Below, piece by piece: positions 36,131-46,989 of a stretch of 64,000 nt of DNA. Each line of letters opens with the position of its first letter. Position 1 is the first letter of the stretch. The stretch comes from Drosophila persimilis (taxonomy: Eukaryota > Arthropoda > Insecta > Diptera > Drosophilidae). The position numbers were made by a program, and so were the translations under genes. The stretch is taken from NCBI RefSeq assembly GCF_003286085.1, contig NW_020825294.1:12980501-13044500 (forward strand), read 5' to 3'. The notes beneath the pieces were generated by a model. The model saw only the letters and a program-made list of their open reading frames with translations, had not been told where the DNA came from and ran no database searches.

Positions 36131-36745
36131 CATCTGACGCCTTTTGTTACGTTCCTACGGTTCTTATTCCGGATGCAGAACGGAGACAAAGTTATTTTCT
36201 ACTTAAACAGGGAAACTTTATTTCAAAAGAATTTTTCGTTTCAAACAGCCAAGACTAACTATTTTTAATCAATCTGGCATGACGACCCTACAGTCAGCCT
36301 ACTTAATCTGCCCATTAGTTACAACATATTATATTATTATTAGTGAAGATCCTATACATAGACACGTCTCATTTCCTTGTGACCATCCGTAATTTTTTTA
36401 AAAGATCTATAAGCATTTTTTTTTTATTGAAAATAAAAAAATATAACGTTACAATTTTAACATTCAAAAAATTCTATAGTTTGTTTTACTAATTATTTAC
36501 TTATTAATTATAAACTCTTATGAAACACTTTTCAACTTAACTAATGTCGTTGAAAAACTCTTTTTCGTTTTTCATATAATTCACTTCGTCAAAGCATACA
36601 ATGGAGACTGAAGCCAGAGTTTGACGTTCAAACTGTCAGTCAGACTCATTAATAACTTTTTTCCGTTTCTTTGCAGCCTGTGTAGTTTTCTGTTTCGACC
36701 AATCCTCCTAAAAGTATTAGTTTTTAAATGTTACAGTGTTCCATA
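36131..36745. other. No gene; possible LTR debris and IntS3 3' flank
   Basis: The left part ('gttacgttcctacggttcttattccgg...') may be retroelement 5' end debris adjoining the gag remnant. The rest is AT-rich and leads into the IntS3 3' UTR. Confidence 0.35.
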
Positions 36746-39700
36746 TCAAATTTTCCATACCTCGCTCGAGTTTTCATCGGATGAGTATATAGTTTTAATG
36801 ATCTCCGAATTTTTTTTATTTCCTGCGCTGTGATTATTTGCGTCCTTTTTACTAACTGGTTGCTTACGTCCTCGACCGCTCCCGCCACGGCGGCCAACGG
36901 CAGTGGTTTCGTCTTCCGCTGCCAATGCGAAAAGATCGCTGAATTGTTTCTATAGGATTATATTGTATTATATGAACCAGATTACAAATATGTACTGAGT
37001 ACTTGCCTTTGTGCTTTCATTACTATGAGAATATGCCGATTGCAAAGCCCGCTGCATCATGTCATGAACATATAGCCCGGTACCTGTGCCGTGCCTGCAA
37101 CTTCTTCTATAATGCTCTAAATGGTTTAATACCTATTAAAGCACAAATTTTAAAAAGAGTAATTAGTAAATCCTGATTCTATGTAATAAACCTACTTGAT
37201 CAGCGGAGGGAGTACTGCTGGCAACGGAACTACCTTTAGATGGTCGTTTTCTTTTGTTAGGCGATGAGCTAGGATATTTTGATGTTAGCAAAGATGCAAT
37301 GATTTCAGACAGCTTTTCTTCGTACCGCTGACACCAAAACCTATCAACAAAATAGTTTCATATTAATATATTACTGAAATGTAGGCAAATGTATACGTTT
37401 ACCTTAACGCCGAAGTGACAAAGGGATCTCCCCGTGATTTAGCTTCCCTGCTTAGCATAAGTCGAATTATTTCATTCGTCGGCTCTTCGTTTTTTAAAAG
37501 TAAGAGAAAATGACTTAGTGCTTCCGGATGATTTGCCGCTTCTAATTCTGGCAATAGGTCCTAAAAAGTTTGAAATTATTAGCGTGACGAGCGGAAACAT
37601 TGTGAACTTCTACTTTTATACCCGGTACTCAGTCGGTATAATATGAGTTAATAAGGTACACCGGGTATAAAAATAGAATAGTTGAGATCATAACTACTGC
37701 TTACCTGAATAGTCTTTAAGGGTACATCATGTGCTTGAACGAGCTGCCACAGACAGAATTGTTCGTATGTCTCATAATCTAAACTCTCTCTAATACAATC
37801 AATCAGCCCATCTTGTTTAAATATGGTGAGCTTGCCTTGCGCGACTGAGTATATTATGTCACGAACATTTTTTGCATCTATGCATCGCAGGGTAATCCGC
37901 AATAGCTCAGTGTTATTGGTGGCGATTGACTTAAACTCTCGATAGATGTCAGGCAAGAGCCATAAGTAAATGGTTGTATTTTCCTTCTCAAGCAGGTCGA
38001 GGTCTCTGACCAGGCAGTTGCCAATCTTGTCATCAGCCGCATCGCATATTTGTCGATATACGGTCGTTTTGAACTGATATGACAGTTGTGAATTTTTGCG
38101 GGTTTGCAACTTACAGTGAATCTTCATAAAATAGAGAAACAAAAATCCTGTTTCAGGTATTCGCTCACATATCTCAGATAGCATTGTTTGAAATGGTTTT
38201 TTGCTTTTCTCATCGTTTTCGTAAAGAAAACGAAACAGACCGTAAATGGGATAGCTAATGCTCTTTGCCAAAAACTTCTCATCAGTCTTGCTCTCCGAGA
38301 ATATATTTTGCTGGGGTAAGGTTTCGCGAAGAATTAAAACGGTATTCGAGATCACATAACTAAGCTGAAACTCCTCAAAGGCAGAAGCAGGTAAGGAACG
38401 AAAATCTTTTAAAAATGCCTCAAAAGTAAATGAGTTCCGTTTTGTAATAAAAGTTTCAAATGATTCGGCAATTGCTTCGGCTAGCTCAACCTTTGGCTTT
38501 TCTTTAAGTCTGACCTGAAAAGGAAAACTAATTAAATTATTGTTTTTTTTTTTGTAGTCTGTCGCAATCTGACTTTTGAAAGTGGCAAGTCGTCGTCGTC
38601 ATCGGTATTTTCATCGTTTTTATTATTCCTTCCTAAGCTCTCAACGTCTTGGTCCCTGAAAATGCCTTCAATTTCTCGCTCTGATGGCGGCATAGCCGTT
38701 TTGTTGTCCTCATCTACTAGCGATACGATAGATCCACTGTTAGTAGAAAACACAGTTCCAGCGATATCATAATTTTCTGAAGAAATAAAAATGATTATGA
38801 TACGACTTTAAACGATATATACTATGGAATACGAACACTGACCCCCATGCATCATTTGAAAATCTTTTTTAAAAATTTGACTCTGAATAGGATGTGGCGT
38901 TGGATAAATGGGCTGAGATAGGTTTGGAAAAGACGACACAAATTCCCTGAAGTTTTCTCGTATTAAATTGCGAAGTTCTCTGTCAAGTTTTGGCGATTCA
39001 AATAGCGGTTGTAGGTTTGGTATTACCTGTAAATAATAATTATTAAGTATTTAAACGGCTAAGAAATATATATTTACACCAAACCTGTTTGTCAAGTATA
39101 AGTTTTAATGAATTGTATACGCCCATTCGAATTTTATCCTCATGCTTCACATAAAAGTTCTTTGTAATGCGACACAGAAAATCTAAAAGCGTACTGCTGA
39201 CAAATGGATGATTTCTAATGGAGTGATACATCACCAGAATGCCGGGCTCTATGTTCATAATATTATCTTTGGCTGGATCGAAAAATAACCAATCATAAAA
39301 CAATGACAACTTTGCATTGGCCGATGCTATTGGGTTTGTGCATGATGAGATGAGCCAGCCTATGATCGCCCATCGCGGTATAATGTCCGAACAGAGCATA
39401 TCGTTAGTCGGATGAATTACATTAATTATGAAACGGATGAGGTCTGAGCGTAAGCTGTGCGACTCAGGTGTGGCAAAATACTTGTCCTGAAACCAATCCT
39501 GGTAGCGCTTCTGATTGCCAAATTTTACAGACGATGCTAAAAAATGTAATTTGCGTTCCATCTCTGGTAGGAGGCGACATTGCAGAAACCTTCGGCTTGT
39601 CCGAATTTGTAGTAATTGCCAAATCCCGTTGAATGTTGGATGTAAGCTCTTGGGATTGTAGAGAATATCCCGCCATAATTGTTCGAACTCGGGAATGCGC

Positions 39701-40787
39701 GCTACGTTTTGTAAAAGGCTATTAGAAAAAATAAATAGAATACAAATATTAGACGACTCTTTCCAAATGTTTTTTTGCTTCTTGAATGTTTTATGTTGTA
39801 TATTTTACAAAACATTTTTGAATGAAAAAAAATGTTATTTAATACTGTGCAGAAGCTTCTGGGAATTTTGTCAGTTCATTAGATAAATTACAAACTGATA
39901 CTTGCTATAAAGACAACTTTAAAACAGGTAATTACAAAAATAAACAATCACAATAAGTATGTTTTAAATATCATGCATGCCGAGGGTTCACTCGCATATT
40001 TTTTTTTTGAAAATATTTAACTGTTTTATACACCTACCGTACAAAGTCTCTTCCTAGTGGAATGATATCATGGAAACGTTCCCGAATCAATGAAATTGTA
40101 AACTTTACTTCCTTTTGACGAAGTGATATCAGGGCAGGATTAGCATGGTCTTCTATGAGGCGGACATAGCTGTAAACTGTGGATTGTACGAGAAACGGAT
40201 TGGCTTCCAGCCATGCTCTGTACTCTATGAATATATCGAGCAGACTCTCCACGAGAAACAGGTTTCTGTGAGACGCATCTCCTCCGCCAGCTTGTCGTAA
40301 ACAGTTCCAAATTACATTTTCGACGCTGAGTACCTGGTGCTTCACAAATTCTCGTAATACCCAGATAAGCTGTCTGCGGGCAACCTCTGTGAGCTTAGAA
40401 TACTTCTCAGCGACAAGTAAGGTAAGGTTTGAAACAATCACATTCATGCCGTCCCTGGACACAAGAGTTATATCTCGATACGTTTTTGGAGCCATACCAG
40501 GGTCAGTTAGCATTATATAAAGGAAGCCAATTGAAATTTCGTCATGCTGTTTGTCTTTACAAACAAACTGCGACAGCATGTCGTGCATCTCCTTATCACT
40601 AAGGCCTGCAATTTGTTGCTGCAGATTAGTGTAAGATCGCTCAAATTTCTAAATAAACAAGAAAGAGATTATTATTTATTTCAAATGTACAATTTTTTTG
40701 ATCTAAGTATCGTACCTCCTCGATATCATCTTTACAATCAACCGCCGTGCAGACAAACAACTTTGAGACGTGTTGCTGCTGCTCCAT
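36746..40787 (-). CDS. IntS3: Integrator complex subunit 3, 1,048 aa
   Basis: Nuclear scaffold subunit of the Integrator complex (snRNA 3' processing, promoter-proximal transcription attenuation) and of the SOSS DNA-repair complex in animals. Ten coding exons in phase: 40716-40787, 40038-40648, 39085-39718, 38843-39026, 38574-38776, 37705-38514, 37403-37560, 37196-37340, 37007-37132, 36746-36949 (3,147 nt). Diagnostic blocks: [91 protein letters not shown] and [13 protein letters not shown]. The acidic linker ([13 protein letters not shown]) and basic Gly/Arg-rich tail ([12 protein letters not shown]) match the family plan, and the length fits the human protein (about 1,043). Nine introns are 57-320 bp. 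Intron 9 uses a GC donor (AAG|GCAAGT). No frame defects. Confidence 0.95.
37617..37669. repeat. Minimal DINE-end palindrome in IntS3 intron 6
   Basis: 'tatacccggtactcagt' and 'gtacaccgggtata' face each other across about 25 bp. These resemble the 5' start and 3' subterminal hairpin of the DINE-1-like elements with the whole body deleted. Confidence 0.5.
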
Positions 40788-40978
40788 TTGCTTGTGTGTG
40801 GGTAAGGGTATGCTTGAGTTTCACTAGGTTATCTCTTAATGTGCCTTTTGGTTTTCTTGTAACTTCATAACCGTACACTGTTGAACAAATATGAAGAAAA
40901 CAGCATTTGTAAAATATATTTCAATAAACATCTACTAAATAGTGTTTTCTGTTTTTTAGAATAGACAGAAAAATTATG

Positions 40979-41014
40979 CAGTGTGACTGTGCCTCAGAAA
41001 TATACCAAAATATA
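40979..41014 (-). promoter_or_regulatory. IntS3 promoter: Motif 1-like plus Motif 6-like elements
   Basis: On the minus strand TATATTTTGGTATATTT (Motif 6 type) is followed by CAGTCACACTG, one mismatch from Motif 1 (YGGTCACACTR), about 190 bp upstream of the IntS3 ATG. The order and spacing match those of the Fis1 promoter. The motifs form the head of R1 copy D. Confidence 0.5.
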
Positions 41015-41275
41015 CGTCTCATTTTCAAAATATACCGTAAATATACAGACGAATTTTTAAGGTCGAACTATTAATGTCATACATATTCCTCATGTTTGAT
41101 ATTCCGTCAAATATGATTAGCTAGCTGAGACCTTCATCTCGGAAGTCATAATTTTATCCGATTGCTAAATCAATTTTTCACAGGGTATGCTAATTTTATT
41201 AACTCTTTGCTATTATATTGTGTCCAAAACAAGGTTTAAAAAAAGGTCCACAAAAAAACAAGAAAATTATCGGTC
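40979..41275 (+). repeat. R1 interspersed repeat, copy D
   Basis: After the 'cctcagaaatataccaaaatata' head come the shared tail blocks 'catattcctcatgtttgatattccgtcaaata', 'gattagctagctgagacc', 'ataattttatccgattg' and 'ccaaaacaaggttt'. It coincides with the IntS3 promoter. Confidence 0.7.
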
Positions 41276-41714
41276 ACAGAGAGGTAACCTAACTTTATTT
41301 TTAAATTGAGAAGGTTTTGTGTTTGTTGTTTTTTAATGAGAGCAACGTTCTCGCGCCTTAAGTGTGATTATTGTTTCAAAATGAAAATCACACCCAGTGT
41401 AAAGTTTTGGATTCCACTTTTTTTCGGTGTAGAAAAAGATTTCAAGTCATAAAATACAGAACAAATATGGTTCCTTCTGTTGGCGTTGCCAGATTGACGA
41501 ACGAGCATGTTACAGAAACATGTTAAGATAACATTTTTTACAAAATGTAAATATGTATTATTTATAATCTGGAGATTCAGTTCCTGAGAGGTAGCAACCT
41601 TTCGAATCATTAAATTTAGTCAAACAACTAATGACACCACAGCAACGCAGTAAGATAGAATGGTCCTATTAATTTGCTGTTCGAAATCAGTCAACTCTTG
41701 ATTAAATTCTGGTT
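41276..41714. other. No gene seen
   Basis: AT-rich intergenic sequence between R1 copy D and a DINE element. The minus-strand 80-codon ORF at 41368-41610 has no recognisable homology. Confidence 0.35.
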
Positions 41715-42505
41715 GCATGCTGTTTTCCGACCCAATAAAGTATATACATATGTACATACATATATTCTTGATCAGCATCAATAGCCGAGTCGTTGGGCCA
41801 TGTCTGTCTGTCCGTCCCTATGAGCGCTTACTGCTCGTAGACTATAAGAGCTAGAATAACGACATTTTATATACATATTACTGTTGCAAGTGTATTTCAA
41901 AACATCGCCCCGCCCGCACAAAAGACGAATATCTGCGGCATACACAATTTTAAAGATACGAGAAAATGATGATCGTAAAGAATGATTATATCTGCTGTCA
42001 AATCTGAACCAGATCGTACCAATATTATAGCCAGAATGAAAGAAACAGTTTCATTCTCTCTCGCTCTGTCTCTCTCTAACACACACTTATCATGGTCGAC
42101 TTTGCGTATCGCTAAAAGTGAGCGCCTAGATCCAAGTGACTATAAGAGCTAAAGCAACCAAATTTGGTATCCACACTCCTGTGATATCGAATCTGCACAA
42201 GTGTATTTCAAAATTTACCCCACCTCCTTCAGCCGCCGCAAGGGACGGAAATCTGTACCATCCACAGATCTCAAAGACTATTAAGCTAGAGTCACCAAAT
42301 TTGGTACCCACACTTCTGTTCGATCTCACTGTTACAAGTGTAATTCAAAATTTCGACCTACCCCCTTCCTCCCCGCAAACGACGAAAATCTGTGGCATAC
42401 ATAATTTTTAAGATATGGGAAAATTAAAAACATACAATAGATTGCAAAATTAACAAATTCATTTTCGGTCGCTACGTTGCGCCGGACGACACGTTCAGAC
42501 TGATG
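41715..42505 (+). mobile_element. DINE-1-like element, 5' truncated
   Basis: It starts inside the consensus ('gttttccgacccaataaagtata'), has 'cttgatcagcatcaatagccgagtcg', a shortened GTCTGTCC tract and three 'caaatttggtatccacac' modules, and ends near 'gccggacgacacgttcagactgat'. Divergence is higher than in the other copies, so it is older. It lies 380 bp upstream of the Fis1 promoter. Confidence 0.75.
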
Positions 42506-42880
42506 TGTTATAGAATAAGTAATCACAGACAAGGAAACAAATACAATTATGTTGTGAACTGTTGAACTTATACAACACTCTAGGGCAAAATTCAATTACA
42601 AAGTTCAGGTCACAAACGAATCATAGATGGAAAGAAAAGTTTAAGCCGGGAAAAAAATATGTTCAAAATGTCCGAGAAAGTCACCGTAGAGTATCAACGA
42701 TAAATGTAGTGAAAAGTAGATAATATGAACAATGATCTCATATGAAGGAAAATTTATGTTTTTTTTTGATTTGATATTTGACTAAAAGAAATATGGTAAA
42801 AAATGTATAATTCATTTTTTATGTTTTTTTTATACAACATTTTTTAATGGTATTTTTGGGAAATGAAAATGGTTTTTTCA

Positions 42881-42932
42881 TCGGTATTTTCAAATGGTAT
42901 ATTTCACCGAAAGGTCCGCGGGTGGTCACACT
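42881..42932 (+). promoter_or_regulatory. Fis1 promoter: two Motif 6 sites and Motif 1
   Basis: TCGGTATTTT (42881-42890) and TGGTATATTT (42895-42904) are followed by TGGTCACACT (42923-42932), an exact Motif 1 core, 62 bp before the Fis1 ATG. This is the Motif 6 then Motif 1 arrangement of M1BP-type housekeeping promoters. There is no TATA box. Confidence 0.65.
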
Positions 42933-42993
42933 ACAACCCTTAACAACTAACAATTTTCGTGAAAAATTTTCTTTGTTTTCAAACAAAAAAAAA

Positions 42994-43706
42994 ATGGACG
43001 AGCTATTAAATGATGTAGTACCACAAGAAGATTTGGAGGTGCGGTTATACCATTTTGTTTAACGTTTATTGCAGTACTTCCTTATTACAGAGGTTTGAAA
43101 AAAAATATCACCATGAGCTCGAGTTGGACGGAGAAGTAACTTCCGAGACAAAGTTTGAGTACGTGCCCTGATATTTGACATTTTGGCAACAAAATTTTCA
43201 TACTAAAACATTTCTCTTTTCTTTAAAACTTTTCAGATATGCATTTTGTCTGGTGCGTAGTCGTTATACGAACGACATAAGAAAGGTGACTCATAGAATG
43301 AGATATATTTTACAAAAGGCGAGTTAAAAATGTACATTTTTGCTATATATATAGGGTATTATGATACTGGAAGAGCTGGCACGAACGCATCCTGACGGAA
43401 GGCGTGATTATATTTATTACCTAGCGTTCGGAAACGCTCGTATTAAAAATTATACTGAAGGCTTAAAGTATTGCAAAGCCTTCCTGGAGATTGAATCAAA
43501 CGATCAAGTGCGCTCTCTAGAGGTGAATGAATACAATACATACTTAAGGAACCAATGTTTAAATTTAACCTGGTAATAATGCTTCGCAGGAATACATTAA
43601 AAAACAGAGCGATAAGGAAATTGCAAAGGGGATGGCGGTTGCTGGAGGAGCTGCCCTTGTGCTGGGCGGCATTTTGGGACTAGGAATCGCAATGGCTAGA
43701 AAGTAA
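42994..43706 (+). CDS. Fis1: Mitochondrial fission 1 protein, 148 aa
   Basis: Tail-anchored adaptor on the mitochondrial and peroxisomal outer membrane that helps recruit the fission machinery. Five exons in phase: 42994-43038, 43091-43158, 43237-43285, 43355-43522, 43590-43706 (447 nt). The TPR-like helices are clear (FCLVRSRYTNDIRK, RRDYIYYLAFGNARIKNYTE, YCKAFLEIESNDQVRSLE). The C-terminal anchor is GMAVAGGAALVLGGILGLGI followed by the short basic tail ARK. Exon 2 must use the donor gtacgt at 43159, not the GT four bases later, to keep the frame. Length matches the family (about 150). The tail after the anchor is six to seven residues shorter than I recall for the D. melanogaster protein. 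Confidence 0.95.
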
Positions 43707-44140
43707 TGGAACAGTTATTTATCACAACAATAATGCTTTTTCCATTAAATAATTTAATTGAAAAAAAGACAAAAACATGCCGACTAAAAAAAACCAGGAA
43801 AAATTTTTATTGTAATCATTCTTTACATTAAATTCTTAAACTATCCTGATATTAATGAAGTATGTCTTATGATTTTTTTTGTAGTAAACAAAAGCGGGAT
43901 AAATAGTGAAACATCTCTTCCCCAACACGAGTTTTCACGTGCACATCACGATGCAGACGCTGGCTCTTAGAGAATTTTTTAATAATGAAGTCATTAATGC
44001 ATACATATATTCCAATATTAACTTTTTTCTCTTTGTAAAGTATTTAATCGTAAGTTTTGTTATTGTTATTTGCACACTATTGTCAAATTGAAATGATAGG
44101 CACCAATAATGTTAATTTAATAAATTATACCGCTGTTATA
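43707..44140. other. Fis1 3' flank; no gene
   Basis: AT-rich sequence after the Fis1 stop, with a polyadenylation-like 'attaaataa' near 43745. Nothing else is supported. Confidence 0.4.
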
Positions 44141-44866
44141 CCAAAGACTATACAATACCAAGATGTTGCATGAGGAACAAATTCTTTTTCAATTTTCGTT
44201 TGACGCTTCATGGTACGGGCGCGCGGGGCTATTACTTCAATTCTCTTTTACGCTAGCTTCGCCTCCGAAATGCTACTCGGCTTCGTCAATGCCTCGGTCA
44301 GCGTCGAGTCGGTGTGTCTCGAGAGAAAGAATACAAAAACCAAATATGAATCGTCTGCTTGCCGAAACCGTAGGGCAGCGTGGTCGCTGATGTCTTTGGG
44401 GCGGCACAGTGGAGCGGAAATAGTAAAAAAAAATTGTATGAGTGCTTTAGATAAATTTAATGTACGCATCTAATAGCGAATTTTCCAATCGAATTTTCAA
44501 GATAGTTTTAGTTTAGAAGATATGTATAAGCACTCAAAGTTTAACATTTTTTCAGTGTGCAAATATTTATTGAACTCATATTCACTAACAAATTTAGCAA
44601 GCTGAGACGGCCAAAGGTCCCACTGTGCCGCTCCAAAGACATCGGCGATCCGCGACCACCGCTTCGACGGTGCTGAGGCTCGAGTCCAGAATTGCCGAAC
44701 AGACGAAACCGATGGGCAGCGGGGTCGCGGTAGAGACGAAGTACAGGCGAAAAGGGAATTGAAACCCCGCGCGCTCCCTCGTGCCTTTTGGGTTCTAATG
44801 TTAGGACCCGCCATAGAACAGCTTTTTGGTCGCTCATGCAACATCTTGGTATTTTATAGTCTTTGG
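44141..44866. mobile_element. Nonautonomous foldback-type DNA element with long inverted repeats
   Basis: The left end 'ccaaagactatacaatacca' and the right end (reverse complement 'ccaaagactataaaatacca') are near-perfect inverted repeats, continuing inward through 'agatgttgcatgag'. Similarity persists inward with decay for about 240-270 bp per arm: the 'gatgtctttggggcggcacagtgg' block at 44390-44413 mirrors 44623-44647. Both ends are flanked by TTATA (44136-44140 and 44867-44871), a likely 5-bp target duplication. There is no transposase. I cannot assign the superfamily. The ORFs on both strands are shadows of the arms. Confidence 0.8.
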
Positions 44867-44871
44867 TTATA

Positions 44872-45383
44872 CTTATTTCGTCGGGTTAATTTCGTCTCCA
44901 ATAATCAACAACATTATAATCTTGATAATCCGGACAATTAATGCTCAGCCAATCTCCGAAAAGGCAGAATTACAGAGATAATAAAAATTCAAAGAAAATG
45001 TATCTTTTTAAAAGAAGCCTCTGTTTATGTATAATAATTGTATCGCAGTTGTAAATTGTTTATTTAGAATGCAATTTTATTTTTTTTACTTTTTTGTTGA
45101 AATTTAATTTTCCATTTTTTATGAAATATCTCTGTCTAAACGTTTTGAAATATCTACAGGAGCAAAATACTGTTTGGGAAATACGGGAAATTTGCCAACG
45201 CATAAATATAAAGAAGAAATCAATTTCTGTGGATAACTCCGCTGCCTTGGAACGTTATCTTTTTACTCAGTCTCTCACACTCAAAGTAGCTTAGCAGTAA
45301 AGGGTAAGCTGTCTGCTTAAGGTGATAGATAGCTTCCTATAAGAAAAAGAGTACCCACAACTCAATTCGATACCATTATCTTT
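44872..45383. other. No supported gene
   Basis: AT-rich. The 66-codon plus ORF at 45094-45294 (QEQNTVWEIREICQRINIK) has a faintly coding look but no family I recognise. Confidence 0.3.
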
Positions 45384-45485
45384 GGACGTTGACATGCAAT
45401 GACTCCATCTTTCAAGAGGCGATGCAGTTACTGCACCGTCAAGTGGCCCGTGTGAAACCAGCAGAAGGCTGTTACGCGCGGATCC
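45384..45485 (+). repeat. R2 dispersed repeat, copy 2
   Basis: Related to 4755-4866, with the same start ('gacgttgacatgcaatgactcc') and the same end ('ggctgttacgcgcggatcc'). The family is unknown. Confidence 0.6.
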
Positions 45486-45857
45486 CAGGCAAAACGCAGC
45501 CGCATGACCCACGGTGCGTAGCCGAACCGAACGCGAACATGCAAGAAAGATAGCTATTAGACTAACATTCGAGGAAAATTAGCACTAAACTTAGAAACTA
45601 AGAAACTAAGCATGCAATCAAAATACAAATACCACTACAATTACTAATTAATAGAAAGGTGTGTAAGGATTAGTAATTTAATAAGAGGAAGAGAATTAGT
45701 GTTGGATATAATATGGTAAAGGGAGTTATAGTCCGAGCATAAGACCCTAAACGATTCATGCAAAGAATAATTCTATCTACAAAGTGGAAGGAACAACGGT
45801 ATAAAATTTCTAGTCAGTCTAATAGGAATCGTGAAGTTTATGCGGCTGAACAGATCA

Positions 45858-46860
45858 GGGCTGTCTATGTCAGTAGACCTCCACCAGTGTCTTTAGATAG
45901 CTGATCTTTTGTGCATCTTCTAGTGCCATTTTCTCCTTGTGCTGGAGATCCGTGTTGGTGATTTCTAGGCGGTCTTTCAGCTCCCTGATGGTCTCCTTGG
46001 TACCGCAGCTCAACTGCTATTGGTCCACAGATCCCGCATCTCGCGGTCCTTCTGCAGCATCTTTTGGCCCCAGGCATCGGTCTTAATGGTCAGACCCACC
46101 AGGCTGCTGGCCATTTGTTCGCTGAATTTAGTCATCTTGATATGAAGGATGCTCGACGAAGTTCTTTCTGCCTGCAGCTTGGATTGGAGCTGCTCTTAGA
46201 TTTTCTGGAGACGTTCCTCCAACTGGGAGGCTTCTGCTCGAGTTTCCGCATAGTCCTTGTTGATCTTTTCCAGTGCCGCATTTGTGGTTTCCAGCATCCT
46301 GTTCTTCGACTCTATATCCGCCTGGCTGGAGACGAGAGCTGCCTCAGTTTTTCTTGTTTGAACATTCAGCTGTATGCTGCCCTCCTCATCGGACTCTGCC
46401 AACTGCTGCTGCAGTCACTTCAGCTCGTCTTCGACCGTCTATAAGGTCTCTTTACTTCTGTCCGACTGTGATTGGAACTTGCAGTTCCAGCTCCATTTGC
46501 CTAATGGTCGATTCGTGGTTTTTTCCCAGTAATGCGAAGTTCGTCAGCAGGATTTCGTTTGCTTCGGACTGCTTTTCCAGCTTCAGCCTTAGCCTTCGCT
46601 TAGCTGAAGATCCTTTTGTATCTGGGACTGTGGCTCGGCAGCCTTCTAGTTCGGACAGACTTTGCTCTTGCTTAAGCCTGAAACCTGATCCGCCAATTGC
46701 CTAACTTCAGAAAACTAATGCTCCACTTGCTGCAGCTGCTGTTCTTGCTTCTCAATGGCCTCCTTCGTTTGATTGAGCTCATCGTGGCGCTGCTATAGCT
46801 GAACTCCACTTGGCTCCACATTTCCTTTAACAATACCTCTCTTTATTATAGAATGAGATG
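45858..46860 (-). pseudogene. Coiled-coil protein pseudogene (unidentified parent)
   Basis: Intronless minus-strand sequence that reads as continuous heptad-rich protein when frames are followed: HDELNQTKEAIEKQEQQLQQ, QTRKTEAALVSSQADIESKN, RMLETTNAALEKINKDYAET, RAEASQLEERLQKI and, further on, KETIRELKDRLEITNTDLQH. At least six stops and several frame changes interrupt it. It has higher GC than its surroundings and no introns, suggesting a processed copy or a fragment of a long-exon gene. The pattern is that of long cytoskeletal coiled coils (CLIP, kinesin or myosin-like); I cannot name the parent. Confidence 0.65.
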
Positions 46861-46989
46861 CACCTGTGTTCAAAGTTAGTAACAGCTCGGTTCTATCCAT
46901 GACGTCATTCTAGTTTCTCTGCAACTAGGAAACGAGAATTGTGGGACAGTTCGTAGTATGAGTCAGCCCTTGCCCTCTGTACCGGCTTG

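Noticed and set aside
44163..44844. ORFs resembling a conserved protein or rRNA fragment at the GC-rich 44.2-44.8 kb block
   Set aside because: The two arms of an inverted-repeat transposon explain the GC content and the mirror-image ORFs. No rRNA or tRNA structure was recognised.
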